The position numbers were made by a program, and so were the translations under genes. Below the pieces are notes generated by a model. That model saw only the letters and a list, made by a program, of their open reading frames with translations, was not told the origin of the DNA and ran no database searches. DNA of 64,000 nt. It comes from Acetivibrio cellulolyticus CD2 (GTDB taxonomy: Bacteria > Bacillota > Clostridia > Acetivibrionales > Acetivibrionaceae). Numbering within the stretch: position 1 is the stretch's first letter; every line of letters begins with the position of its first letter. This document shows positions 56,586 through 64,000 of the stretch, piece after piece. The DNA lies in assembly GCF_000179595.2 (NCBI RefSeq), contig NZ_JH556657.1:1-64000 (forward strand), written 5' to 3'.

Positions 56586-58055
56586 TTAATTACTACCTTT
56601 GTCTTCCCCTAATAAAACTTCAACTGTAAGGGTTTTACCATCTCTATAAACCTCAAGCTTTATTTTTTCGCCTACTTTATGCTTGTTCTTTATATCATTT
56701 AACTCGGAATAAGTTTTTATAACTTTACCATCAACCTTTGTTATGATGTCTCCTCTTTTAAGACCTGCATTATAGGCCCCGCTCAACGGTGAAACTTCTT
56801 CTATCAGAACTCCTGCAGGTACATTATAACGTGCTGCAATGTCTTCATTAAAGGATTGGTTAATTGATATACCTATTGAAGGTCTGCCTTTTACGTATTT
56901 ATATTCAATAAGGTTATCTGTAATTTCCTTGGCATTATTAACAGGAATAGCAAATCCAAGTCCTTCAAATCCATCACCGCTAATCTTAGCTGTATTTATG
57001 CCTATCAATTTCCCCTCAGAATTTACAAGAGCTCCACCACTATTACCAGGATTAATTGCTGCGTCAGTCTGTATCAGCTTTAGTCCATTATTCTCATCTA
57101 TTGAAATCGTTCTATTAAGACCGCTTATTACCCCTACTGTTACAGATCCCATATACTCAAGTCCACCGGGGTTACCAATTGCAACAGCCATTTCTCCAAC
57201 CTTAACTTCATCAGAATTACCCATTTCTATGGCCGGCAAATTAGTTGCTTCAATCTTTAGAACTGCAAGATCAGTTTTTTCATCTCTTCCAACTACAGTT
57301 GCAGAATACGGCTTATCTACTTCATTTGGCAGAATAACCTCAATTTTTGCCCCATTTAATGTCTTATTGCTATAATCTTGCAAAGCTTCAGATATAACAT
57401 GGTTGTTGGTCATTATATAACCATTGCTTTTGATTATAATTCCCGAACCGGATGCCGAACCCTCCTGAGCACCAAAAAAGAAATTCTGTGATTGGAATTT
57501 GACACTTATACCTACAACGGAAGGTCCAACTTTTTCTGCAACAGCTACTACAGCAGAATCCTTACTCTCAATTACTACCTTTTTGTAGTTATCTGAAGAC
57601 ACACTTCCATTGCTTAACGTGTTCTCTGTACTGCCTGAACTTATACCAACTTCATTCAAAAATGATTTTATTGAGGGCTGAACTGCCGGAACGCCAAACT
57701 GAAGAAAAACTCCTACAGTACATCCTCCTAAAATGGAACTGATTACTGATACTAATACCAATTGCCCCAATATTCCTTTTTTCTTCTTCTCAGGCTTAAC
57801 ATAATTTTCAGTATAAAATGATGCCTCCTTTAAGTTAGACTCACTTTTGCTTTCGGTATTATATGATATAATATTCTGATTATTTCTTTCATTGTTGCTG
57901 CCAGTATTGTAATTGTTATAATCGGATTCATATACCCTATTTTCTTTGAATTCATCAGCATTATTCACGGCTTCCCTGTTTTCATTAACATTATTAGTTT
58001 CATTAAATCCGTTGTCGTTATTCATTCCATAATCTCTGTTTTCATTGTTGTCCAT
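56586..58055 (-). CDS. HtrA/DegP-like serine protease with PDZ domain
   Basis: This membrane-anchored quality-control protease (about 489 aa) has an Asn-rich cytoplasmic N-terminus (about 1-95), one membrane helix, then a trypsin-like domain with His in MTNNHVIS, Asp in DEKTDLAVLKI and Ser in NPGNSGGALV, and a C-terminal PDZ domain (about 395-480). I chose ATG 58055 (AAAGGAG 9 bases upstream) over earlier in-frame ATGs. It follows the kinase/regulator genes by 95 bp and may be co-regulated. Confidence 0.93.
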   Translation of the reverse strand: MDNNENRDYGMNNDNGFNETNNVNENREAVNNADEFKENRVYESDYNNYNTGSNNERNNQNIISYNTESKSESNLKEASFYTENYVKPEKKKKGILGQLVLVSVISSILGGCTVGVFLQFGVPAVQPSIKSFLNEVGISSGSTENTLSNGSVSSDNYKKVVIESKDSAVVAVAEKVGPSVVGISVKFQSQNFFFGAQEGSASGSGIIIKSNGYIMTNNHVISEALQDYSNKTLNGAKIEVILPNEVDKPYSATVVGRDEKTDLAVLKIEATNLPAIEMGNSDEVKVGEMAVAIGNPGGLEYMGSVTVGVISGLNRTISIDENNGLKLIQTDAAINPGNSGGALVNSEGKLIGINTAKISGDGFEGLGFAIPVNNAKEITDNLIEYKYVKGRPSIGISINQSFNEDIAARYNVPAGVLIEEVSPLSGAYNAGLKRGDIITKVDGKVIKTYSELNDIKNKHKVGEKIKLEVYRDGKTLTVEVLLGEDKGSN

Positions 58056-58149
58056 AATCATATACTCCTTTCGAAAATCTTTCATTTGTTTTATTATGTT
58101 TTTATTATATAAAGCGAATTTGAAAAAGTTATGAATAATTTGTTAATAA

Positions 58150-59661
58150 TCACATATTATTTTCATTATCCTCTTTTGCAGGGTTTAGTGTAAAGTAAAA
58201 TACAGTACCTTTACCTATTTCGCTTTCAACCCGTATTTCCTGACCGTGCTCATTTATTATATTTTTGACAATCGCAAGTCCAAGACCCGTCCCACTTTTG
58301 TCCTTGCCCCTGGACTTATCTGACTTATAAAATCTATCCCATATCAATCCGATTTCTTCACTGTCTATACCTGCCCCATTATCCTTAACAGAAACCATTA
58401 CCTTGCCTTTTGACATTTCTGTTTCAATAATTATCTGCCCTCCATCCTGTACAAACTTTACTGCATTGTGAAGCAGATTTAAAACAACCCGTTCAATAGA
58501 GTCTTTATCAGCATAAACGTGCGCTGCTTCTTCATGGAAGTTTGCCTCTATTTGAATATTCTTTGTTACAATCTGGTTTTCCAGCTTAATTATACATCTT
58601 CGGATCAGCTCATTAATGTCAAAAGTAACGAATGTTAGTTTCATCTCTCCCGACTCCATCCTTGCCAAATCTAAAAGGTCATTGGTCAATCTGCTCAACC
58701 TCTTTGTCTCATCGCTCACAATAGAAAGGTATTCTCGCTCTCTTTCAGGTGGAATCGTGCCATCTAAAATTCCTTCAATAAATCCATGAATTGATGTCAT
58801 AGGTGTTCGAAGTTCATGGGACACGTTTGCAATAAATCCCCGCCTCATCTCCTCAAGATTTTCAAGAGCTACGGCCATGTGGTTAAAACTCTCTGCCAAT
58901 TGCCCTATCTCGTCCTCTGAAGAAATATCAAGTCTTTTACTAAACTCACCATTTGCGATTTCCCTTGCTGCATTGTTAATGAGCTTTAATGGTTTTGTAA
59001 TTTTTAACGAGAAGATGTAAACAAGCAGCGCAGATACAAGAATAGCTATGCTTATAGAAATTATATAGAATTTGAAAACATTCGTACGTGCATTATTAAT
59101 TTCCGGTACACGGATACTAAGATATATGGCTCCTTGAATCTCTTCATTATAAGAATAAGGTTTTTCTATAGTAAGCCAACTAACATTCGTATCTTTAAAC
59201 AGCCCATAGAAATCTCCCGTTTCCTTTACATACTGCCCTTCCTTCATAACCTTTTCATACTGTCTTTTATCCGGTAATCTCAAATTCCCTGTTACGTCTC
59301 TAAGTTTTGCCATTACTGAATTATCAAGATATTTTTCATTTACCAAAATAACTATATCACCATTTTTTGAAACTACCCATATAGTAGCTTCAACATTATC
59401 GCCAATAAGCTCCAGATTGCCCAAAAAATAACTCAAAAGATAGTTTTGCAGTGTTTGCGTCATTACCGGATCATTAATCTTCTCAGTATAATTCTTTAGC
59501 ATTATATTAATTGAATCGCCTGCACTATTTAATGACCTTTCCTTCTCTTGCGTAACAAAATTCCCAAGAAAAAAGTACAGCATACCACCTGTGATAGTTG
59601 TAATTATTATTAAAATTATAATAAAGAATGTAGCAATCTTACTGTACAGTGTCTTACGCAT
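58150..59661 (-). CDS. Sensor histidine kinase (HAMP-HisKA)
   Basis: This kinase (about 503 aa) has two membrane helices (about 7-30 and 170-192) flanking an extracellular sensor, then HAMP (KITKPLKLINNAAREIANGE), HisKA with phospho-acceptor His in NVSHELRTPMTSIHGF and HATPase (NLLHNAVKFVQDGG, DNGAGID, GTGLGLAI). Its ATG overlaps the regulator's stop (AAATAATG), so they form a coupled pair. Similar to envelope-stress kinases; HtrA downstream is a plausible target. Confidence 0.93.
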   Translation of the reverse strand: MRKTLYSKIATFFIIILIIITTITGGMLYFFLGNFVTQEKERSLNSAGDSINIMLKNYTEKINDPVMTQTLQNYLLSYFLGNLELIGDNVEATIWVVSKNGDIVILVNEKYLDNSVMAKLRDVTGNLRLPDKRQYEKVMKEGQYVKETGDFYGLFKDTNVSWLTIEKPYSYNEEIQGAIYLSIRVPEINNARTNVFKFYIISISIAILVSALLVYIFSLKITKPLKLINNAAREIANGEFSKRLDISSEDEIGQLAESFNHMAVALENLEEMRRGFIANVSHELRTPMTSIHGFIEGILDGTIPPEREREYLSIVSDETKRLSRLTNDLLDLARMESGEMKLTFVTFDINELIRRCIIKLENQIVTKNIQIEANFHEEAAHVYADKDSIERVVLNLLHNAVKFVQDGGQIIIETEMSKGKVMVSVKDNGAGIDSEEIGLIWDRFYKSDKSRGKDKSGTGLGLAIVKNIINEHGQEIRVESEIGKGTVFYFTLNPAKEDNENNM

Positions 59662-60347
59662 TATTTCACCTCGAATTTGTAGCCAACGCCCCAAACTGTC
59701 TTAACCTGCCAGTTTTGATCTTCACTTTCTATCTTTTCTCTAAGTCTTTTAATATGAACATCTACAGTTCTCGAATCCCCATAAAAATCAAAGCCCCATA
59801 CCTGTTCTAAGAGTTGGTCTCTTGTAAACACTTTATTGGGATTTGATGCGAGAAAGTAAAGGAGTTCTAATTCCTTAGGAGGGACTTCCATATCCGTTCC
59901 ATTTACTTTTAATGTATAATTGGATTTATTTATGACAAGATTGGGATAAACTACTTCCTTAACATCAATTTCCTTGTGTTCATATCTTCTAAGCACCGCT
60001 TTCACCCTTGCAACCAGTTCCTTTGATTCAAAAGGCTTAACAATATAATCATCGGCCCCCAATTCGAGCCCTAATACCTTGTCAAAAGTTTCTCCTTTTG
60101 CCGACAACATTATTATCGGTATATTGCTGACTTGTCTTATCTCCCGGCAAACCTGCCATCCATCAGCACCAGGCAGCATTATATCCAAAACAACAATATT
60201 TGGTGCAAAAGTCTTAAAAGCTTCAATAGCTTTTATCCCATTGTATATCGTTAAAACCTCAAATCCCTCTTTCTCCATATAAAGCCTGATGAGTTCACAT
60301 ATATTTACATCGTCATCTATAACCAGAACCTTTGTCTTATTGTTCAT
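59661..60347 (-). CDS. OmpR-family response regulator
   Basis: This regulator (about 228 aa) has a receiver domain (VIDDDVNICEL; Asp in IVVLDIMLPGADGW; VKPFE Lys) and a winged-helix output domain (LELLYFLASNPNKVFTRDQL, DVHIKRLREKIE). I chose ATG 60347 because AAGGAG lies 10 bases upstream. It is translationally coupled to the kinase gene that follows. Confidence 0.94.
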   Translation of the reverse strand: MNNKTKVLVIDDDVNICELIRLYMEKEGFEVLTIYNGIKAIEAFKTFAPNIVVLDIMLPGADGWQVCREIRQVSNIPIIMLSAKGETFDKVLGLELGADDYIVKPFESKELVARVKAVLRRYEHKEIDVKEVVYPNLVINKSNYTLKVNGTDMEVPPKELELLYFLASNPNKVFTRDQLLEQVWGFDFYGDSRTVDVHIKRLREKIESEDQNWQVKTVWGVGYKFEVK

Positions 60348-60471
60348 AATATCCATTCTCCTTAAGCTTTATTTAAATAACATAAATTTATTTTATCAAA
60401 TTTATTTATTAGGGTAAACATATATTACCCAAGTGTTTTTACATTTTATCACTGATTTATATTCCCCAACC

Positions 60472-60509
60472 AAAAATAGGCTATGTCAACCGACATAGCC
60501 TTTATTTTA
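60472..60509. terminator. Terminator downstream of the small coiled-coil gene
   Basis: A perfect stem GGCTATGTC (60479-60487) with GACATAGCC (60492-60500) around a 4-base loop has A/T-rich flanks on both sides. Confidence 0.8.
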
Positions 60510-60534
60510 CTTACAAGAGAGTTTAATCCTTATT

Positions 60535-60723
60535 TCAGTTTATTATTTCCGTACGAATAGGTAAACTATTTAAAACAATATTCTGAATTTTTATTTCTTC
60601 CTGCAGTTTCTTCTGTTCTTCTTTTAATTCATTAAGACTCTCCAATATTTTCTTGCTGTCATCAAGCAACAACTTAATCATACCTTTTATTTCATCAAAT
60701 GATTCGGTATTCTCTTTTTTCAT
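60535..60723 (-). CDS. Small coiled-coil protein, function unknown
   Basis: This 62-aa protein begins MKKENTESFDEIKGMIKLLL, and most of it is one charged helix (NELKEEQKKLQEEIKIQN). I chose ATG 60723 because GGGGGAG lies just upstream; the frame could extend to 60780 without an RBS. It precedes nothing on its strand before the terminator. Confidence 0.55.
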   Translation of the reverse strand: MKKENTESFDEIKGMIKLLLDDSKKILESLNELKEEQKKLQEEIKIQNIVLNSLPIRTEIIN

Positions 60724-60920
60724 TACTATCTCCCCCAACCAACAATATTTATATAAAATATAATTTTTAAAATTCAACACATAAAATGATTATAACAAAT
60801 TTTTTCATTTTGTGAATATTTTCTTAACATTTTTTCAACCATATTTATTGTTGACTTACATTTGCTACTGTGATAACTTTACAATATAGGACTAATTATT
60901 GTATGATGGAGGCACTTTAA

Positions 60921-61262
60921 ATGGGTGGAATTGCTTTTAGTCAAATTGTGATTGGAATACTCGTCTGCGTTGCTTTAGTTCTTTTTTATTTTATCTTGTT
61001 TAGCAAAGATAAAACAAAATTCAAAGAATCAAAACGCGAAAATGAACCTGTTGTAATTGAAACTCCAAATAAGGAATCTCAAATGACCGCTGGAGATTTA
61101 TCCGACGATTCCCTTATTGCTATATTGACTGCTGCTGTTATGGCAAGTATGCAAAGCAGCCCGGATGTCAAAATAAGGGTAACTTCTTTCAGGCGTATCC
61201 CCCAATCTTCCCCTGTATGGAACACCATAGGAAGAAGAGAACGTATGGAGAACAAGCTTTGA
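60921..61262 (+). CDS. OadG-like small membrane protein
   Basis: This 113-aa protein has one N-terminal membrane helix (VIGILVCVALVLFYFILFSK) and a soluble tail containing DSLIAILTAAVMASMQSS and RVTSFRRIPQSSPVWNTIGRRE, the pattern of gamma (OadG-type) subunits of sodium-pumping decarboxylases. No decarboxylase or biotin subunit is nearby, so its partner lies elsewhere. GGAGG is 8 bases before ATG. Confidence 0.75.
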   Translation: MGGIAFSQIVIGILVCVALVLFYFILFSKDKTKFKESKRENEPVVIETPNKESQMTAGDLSDDSLIAILTAAVMASMQSSPDVKIRVTSFRRIPQSSPVWNTIGRRERMENKL

Positions 61263-61290
61263 CATTAAGGAATGCTGAAATATCTTTAGA

Positions 61291-62157
61291 TCAAATTGAG
61301 CTTTTGATTTTGAATATTTTTATTGCATTCTCACCTAAAATCATGCTCTTTTGGCGATCTTCAATTCTCATTTCCATAAATCTGTTTAGATCGTGTCCAG
61401 GGCTTCCCCATGGGTAATCAGAACCAAATATAACCCTGTCTGCTCCGACCTTGCTAATAACATACTCCACCACTTCATTATCAGGCCAGCTTGGTTCATT
61501 TACTTTCAAAAGAGGGGGATAACCTGTTATAACTATTGACGTATCAAAATAAACGTTCTCAAACATATCAGCAAGTTTAAAAACATCACCTATGTTTCCA
61601 TCTGCCATATGGGTTAAAACAAACGGTATATTAGGATACTTTTTTATGACGGGCACAATCATGTCAATATCTGCATAGTTGTTAAGTCTTGCATTTGACA
61701 CGCGTCCACAATGGAAAACTATTGGAAACGCCGCCTCCGCAGACATTTTATATACGCTCTCAAGTCTGTTATCATCGGGATCAAACCCCTGTGCCATAGG
61801 ATGAAATTTGATGCCCTTTGCACCATTTCTCATATATTCTTCCATCAGTATATCCATTGGTTCTTCCATATCTGGATGAAAGCTTACTAAAGGAACAAGT
61901 TTTTCGTATTTTTTGCCAACCTCAATGGACCAGCTGTTGTTTTTATGTATAATTTTGGCTGGAGCGAAATTAGCCATTATTGTAAAATCAATTCCAACAC
62001 TATCCATATTTTGCAATACATCAGTAATAGTGCCTGTGCCAGGATTTGCAAATTCAATATTATATAGTTTGTTAAATGAAGTTAGTATCTTGCCCGATAC
62101 TTCCTCTGATGCAAAAGTATGAACATGCCCATCAACTACTGTAAATTTGCCTACCAT
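61291..62157 (-). CDS. Amidohydrolase-family metal-dependent hydrolase
   Basis: This 288-aa TIM-barrel hydrolase has metal-binding HxH in VDGHVHTFAS, further His in KFHPMAQGF, VFHCGR and VLTHMADGN, and the terminal Asp in IFGSDYPWGSPGHDL. This is the amidohydrolase-2 (decarboxylase/TIM-barrel) pattern. The substrate is not recognisable. RBS GGGAAG precedes ATG. It follows the YCF48-type gene on the same strand by 78 bp. Confidence 0.82.
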   Translation of the reverse strand: MVGKFTVVDGHVHTFASEEVSGKILTSFNKLYNIEFANPGTGTITDVLQNMDSVGIDFTIMANFAPAKIIHKNNSWSIEVGKKYEKLVPLVSFHPDMEEPMDILMEEYMRNGAKGIKFHPMAQGFDPDDNRLESVYKMSAEAAFPIVFHCGRVSNARLNNYADIDMIVPVIKKYPNIPFVLTHMADGNIGDVFKLADMFENVYFDTSIVITGYPPLLKVNEPSWPDNEVVEYVISKVGADRVIFGSDYPWGSPGHDLNRFMEMRIEDRQKSMILGENAIKIFKIKSSI

Positions 62158-62235
62158 CTATATTACTTCCCAACTTAATAAATTTTTGCTTTATGGAATA
62201 TTATAATTAAATGAAAGCCCATATGCAACCAAAAT

Positions 62236-63306
62236 TTATCCTCTCGGCCAAATCTTTTCCCAACTCTCACCACCATCTTTAGTGTGTATAAGCTGATAAT
62301 TTCCCAATATTGCGAATCCTTCTTCCTTATTAATAAAGTCAGGTACAGGATATACATCGGAACCCTCAGGGCAGTTAATTGTCTTAAATGATTTTGAGCC
62401 ATCAATAGTTTTTATAATATTACCTCTTGAAAAGCCAATGTAGCCTGTTCCATCTTCAAAAAACTTAATTCCATTTGGATACCCACCAATTGGAAGCACT
62501 CCATTATCTTCTCGTAATCCTGATTCTGCAATTTTAGTCCATGTTTTGCCCGTATCCGTTGTTTTATAAATTCTTTTTGGCTGTGAACCCGTCCACGGCT
62601 GATCCGTATCAATTAAATAGCCTTCTTCTAAAGAAACCCAACTCATACCTTCTCCATAGAACCCCTCTGGTACCGATACGGCTTTCCAAGTTTTTGCCCC
62701 ATCAGTTGTAAGTAAAACAAATTCCTCATATTTCAATCCACCACTTACCCCATTTGAGCTACGACTTGCTGCAACAAAAATTGTCTTATCGCTTATGCAA
62801 TCAATTTCTATAGGTATGCTTCCCACAAAGTCAACTTTTTTCCAATCGACACCACCATTAACTGTTCGTAAGAGTTCAGGTTTTTGGTCAATTTCCTCAC
62901 CTGGATAATCAACTGCATACCCAATTTGTTCTGTTGCAAAGCTCAATGCGCGCAGAGCTTTACCACTATAGACTTGTTGCCAGGTCTGTCCTCCATCCAT
63001 AGTCCTCGCAAGTATATTTTTTAATGAGGTATTTTCAAACGAAATATATCCTATTTGTGGCGAAATAAAGCATGTTGAGTAAAGCACCTCTCTTTGGTTT
63101 ACATACTCATTTTCTTTTGCCCCGATCGAATTCTGTATCTGACTAGTCCTTAATTCATTTGGCTTTGCCATTGTTGAGTTCACTCCATTTACGCTCGGCT
63201 TTGCGCCTGTAGAGTTGACTTCATTTACATTTATAGATCGTGACACACTGCATCCGCTTACTGTCAATAATGCAATTATTAATATAATACTTAGTCTTTT
63301 TCTCAT
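62236..63306 (-). CDS. Lipoprotein with YCF48/BNR-type beta-propeller repeats
   Basis: This 356-aa lipoprotein has the lipobox LLTVSGC (lipidated Cys19) and then at least six repeats of the form (T/R)TxDGGxTWxxV (ARTMDGGQTWQQV, LRTVNGGVDWKKV, LTTDGAKTWKAV, YKTTDTGKTWTKI, IKTIDGSKSFKTI, IHTKDGGESWEKI). The repeats form a sortilin/YCF48-like propeller on the outer face of the membrane. Function unknown. GGAGG is 7 bases before ATG. Confidence 0.82.
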   Translation of the reverse strand: MRKRLSIILIIALLTVSGCSVSRSINVNEVNSTGAKPSVNGVNSTMAKPNELRTSQIQNSIGAKENEYVNQREVLYSTCFISPQIGYISFENTSLKNILARTMDGGQTWQQVYSGKALRALSFATEQIGYAVDYPGEEIDQKPELLRTVNGGVDWKKVDFVGSIPIEIDCISDKTIFVAASRSSNGVSGGLKYEEFVLLTTDGAKTWKAVSVPEGFYGEGMSWVSLEEGYLIDTDQPWTGSQPKRIYKTTDTGKTWTKIAESGLREDNGVLPIGGYPNGIKFFEDGTGYIGFSRGNIIKTIDGSKSFKTINCPEGSDVYPVPDFINKEEGFAILGNYQLIHTKDGGESWEKIWPRG

Positions 63307-63483
63307 AAAATTGCCTCCGCTTTGGAACTCTTCAAATTTACTGAACTTTTTAAACCAATTTACTATTCCTTACTACAAATTAAATTGTACAATAATGCAA
63401 ATTATACTACAAATTTGTCTATTAATTGTAACATTTTTTAAGGTCAAACTTCATAAATTCAACTATTCACATTGTCCAAAGTC

Positions 63484-63492
63484 TGCTATAAT
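63484..63492 (+). promoter_or_regulatory. Extended -10 promoter of the apgM-type gene
   Basis: TGC followed by a perfect TATAAT (63487-63492) forms an extended -10 element about 40 bases upstream of the ATG. No strong -35 is apparent. Confidence 0.5.
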
Positions 63493-63531
63493 GTAATGGT
63501 CAAAAATACTAAAAAGAAGGAAATGATATAT

Positions 63532-64000
63532 ATGAAATATGTATTAATTCTTGGTGACGGTATGGCTGATTATCCTGTACCGCAACTTGACAATAAAACT
63601 CCTTTGCAATATGCAAAGAAACCAAATATTGACTTTCTAGCCCAAAATGCAGAAGTTGGAATGGTTAAAACTGTTCCTGAGGGGATACCTCCTGGAAGTG
63701 ATGCTGCAAATCTTTCTGTTATGGGCTTTGACCCCAGAAAATATTATACTGGCCGCTCACCTCTTGAAGCTGTGAGTATGGGACTGGAATTATCGGACAC
63801 TGATGTAGCCCTAAGATGCAACTTAGTTACACTATCCGATGAGGAAGACTATTCCCAAAAAACAATGGTTGACTACAGTTCAGATGAAATAAGCTCAAGT
63901 GAAGCTAAAGAGCTCATTCTGGCAGTTAACGCACAGTTTAAAAATGACAAGATCTGCTTCTATCCAGGAATAAGCTACAGGCATTGTATGGTATGGAGCA
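63532..64000 (+). CDS. apgM: Cofactor-independent phosphoglycerate mutase, archaeal type (partial)
   Basis: The first 156 codons are visible before the window ends. The start MKYVLILGDGMADYPVPQLD, the phospho-Ser region GIPPGSDAANLSVMGFDP and YYTGRSPLEA match the ApgM family (alkaline-phosphatase superfamily), which interconverts 3- and 2-phosphoglycerate. I chose ATG 63532; AAGGA lies about 12 bases upstream and an ATG at 63523 is too close to it. Confidence 0.9.
   Translation, partial: MKYVLILGDGMADYPVPQLDNKTPLQYAKKPNIDFLAQNAEVGMVKTVPEGIPPGSDAANLSVMGFDPRKYYTGRSPLEAVSMGLELSDTDVALRCNLVTLSDEEDYSQKTMVDYSSDEISSSEAKELILAVNAQFKNDKICFYPGISYRHCMVWS

Noticed and set aside
56839-57375. 178-codon plus-strand open frame
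   Set aside because: It is antisense to the HtrA protease domain and has no RBS or family signature.

Overview
The window looks like chromosome of a low-GC, Gram-positive, spore-forming, cellulolytic anaerobe of the Acetivibrio/Hungateiclostridium type. The indications are a secreted GH9-CBM3c endoglucanase with a type I dockerin, sporulation genes (ylbJ and a 23-codon spoVM too short for normal gene callers), a Tad pilus locus under a DegS/DegU-type two-component system, and AT-rich intergenic DNA. The dockerin Ser-Ile pairs hint at A. cellulolyticus, but this is only an inference.

Region 1 (1-9020) is accessory. The 3' end of a Tn3-family transposon enters from the left, and its terminal GGGG lies inside the LytTR domain of a response regulator, which it truncates. 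A second REC-only regulator follows. Diverging from it is a ComQ-like isoprenoid-synthase-fold enzyme and an 84-aa NHLP-type precursor ending in Gly-Cys-Trp. Convergent to these is a seven-transmembrane (7TMR-DISM) histidine kinase preceded by a second NHLP-type small protein. Together they resemble a ComQXP signalling cassette built from unrelated leader and kinase families, and this is the best candidate for an undescribed system. A SipW/TasA-like secretion operon follows.

Region 2 (9100-19100) holds cardiolipin synthase, a cytoplasmic GH5 enzyme, DNA polymerase IV, D-lyxose isomerase, the cellulosomal GH9 enzyme, a membrane protein of unknown function and an intact IS30-family element flanked by 17-bp direct repeats.

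Region 3 (19100-30470) is housekeeping: pgsA, an acyl-CoA thioesterase, pfkA, a small protein, mtrB (TRAP), dnaE, phosphoglucomutase, a chemotaxis receptor and a DUF896 protein.

Region 4 (30470-40790) begins with an orphan cyclic-di-GMP-I riboswitch on the plus strand. The Tad/Flp pilus locus follows on the minus strand: degS, degU, three flp pilins, tadE, a tadG-like gene, rcpC/cpaB, tadZ, tadA, tadB and tadC.

Region 5 (40900-48150) is a conserved clostridial block: ylbJ, a coiled-coil protein, coaD, rsmD (apparent ATT start), recG, rpmB, spoVM and glsB, plus a membrane-anchored protein. Region 6 (48200-64000) holds a GAF-GGDEF diguanylate cyclase, an FtsA-like ATPase, nth, glgA, an HD-GYP phosphodiesterase, an HtrA protease with a downstream-facing OmpR-type two-component pair, small proteins, an amidohydrolase, a YCF48-repeat lipoprotein and the start of an apgM-type phosphoglycerate mutase cut by the window end.

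Cyclic di-GMP is a recurring theme: one synthase, one HD-GYP hydrolase and one riboswitch lie within about 25 kb of the pilus locus. All family calls come from reading the sequence; no database search was run.
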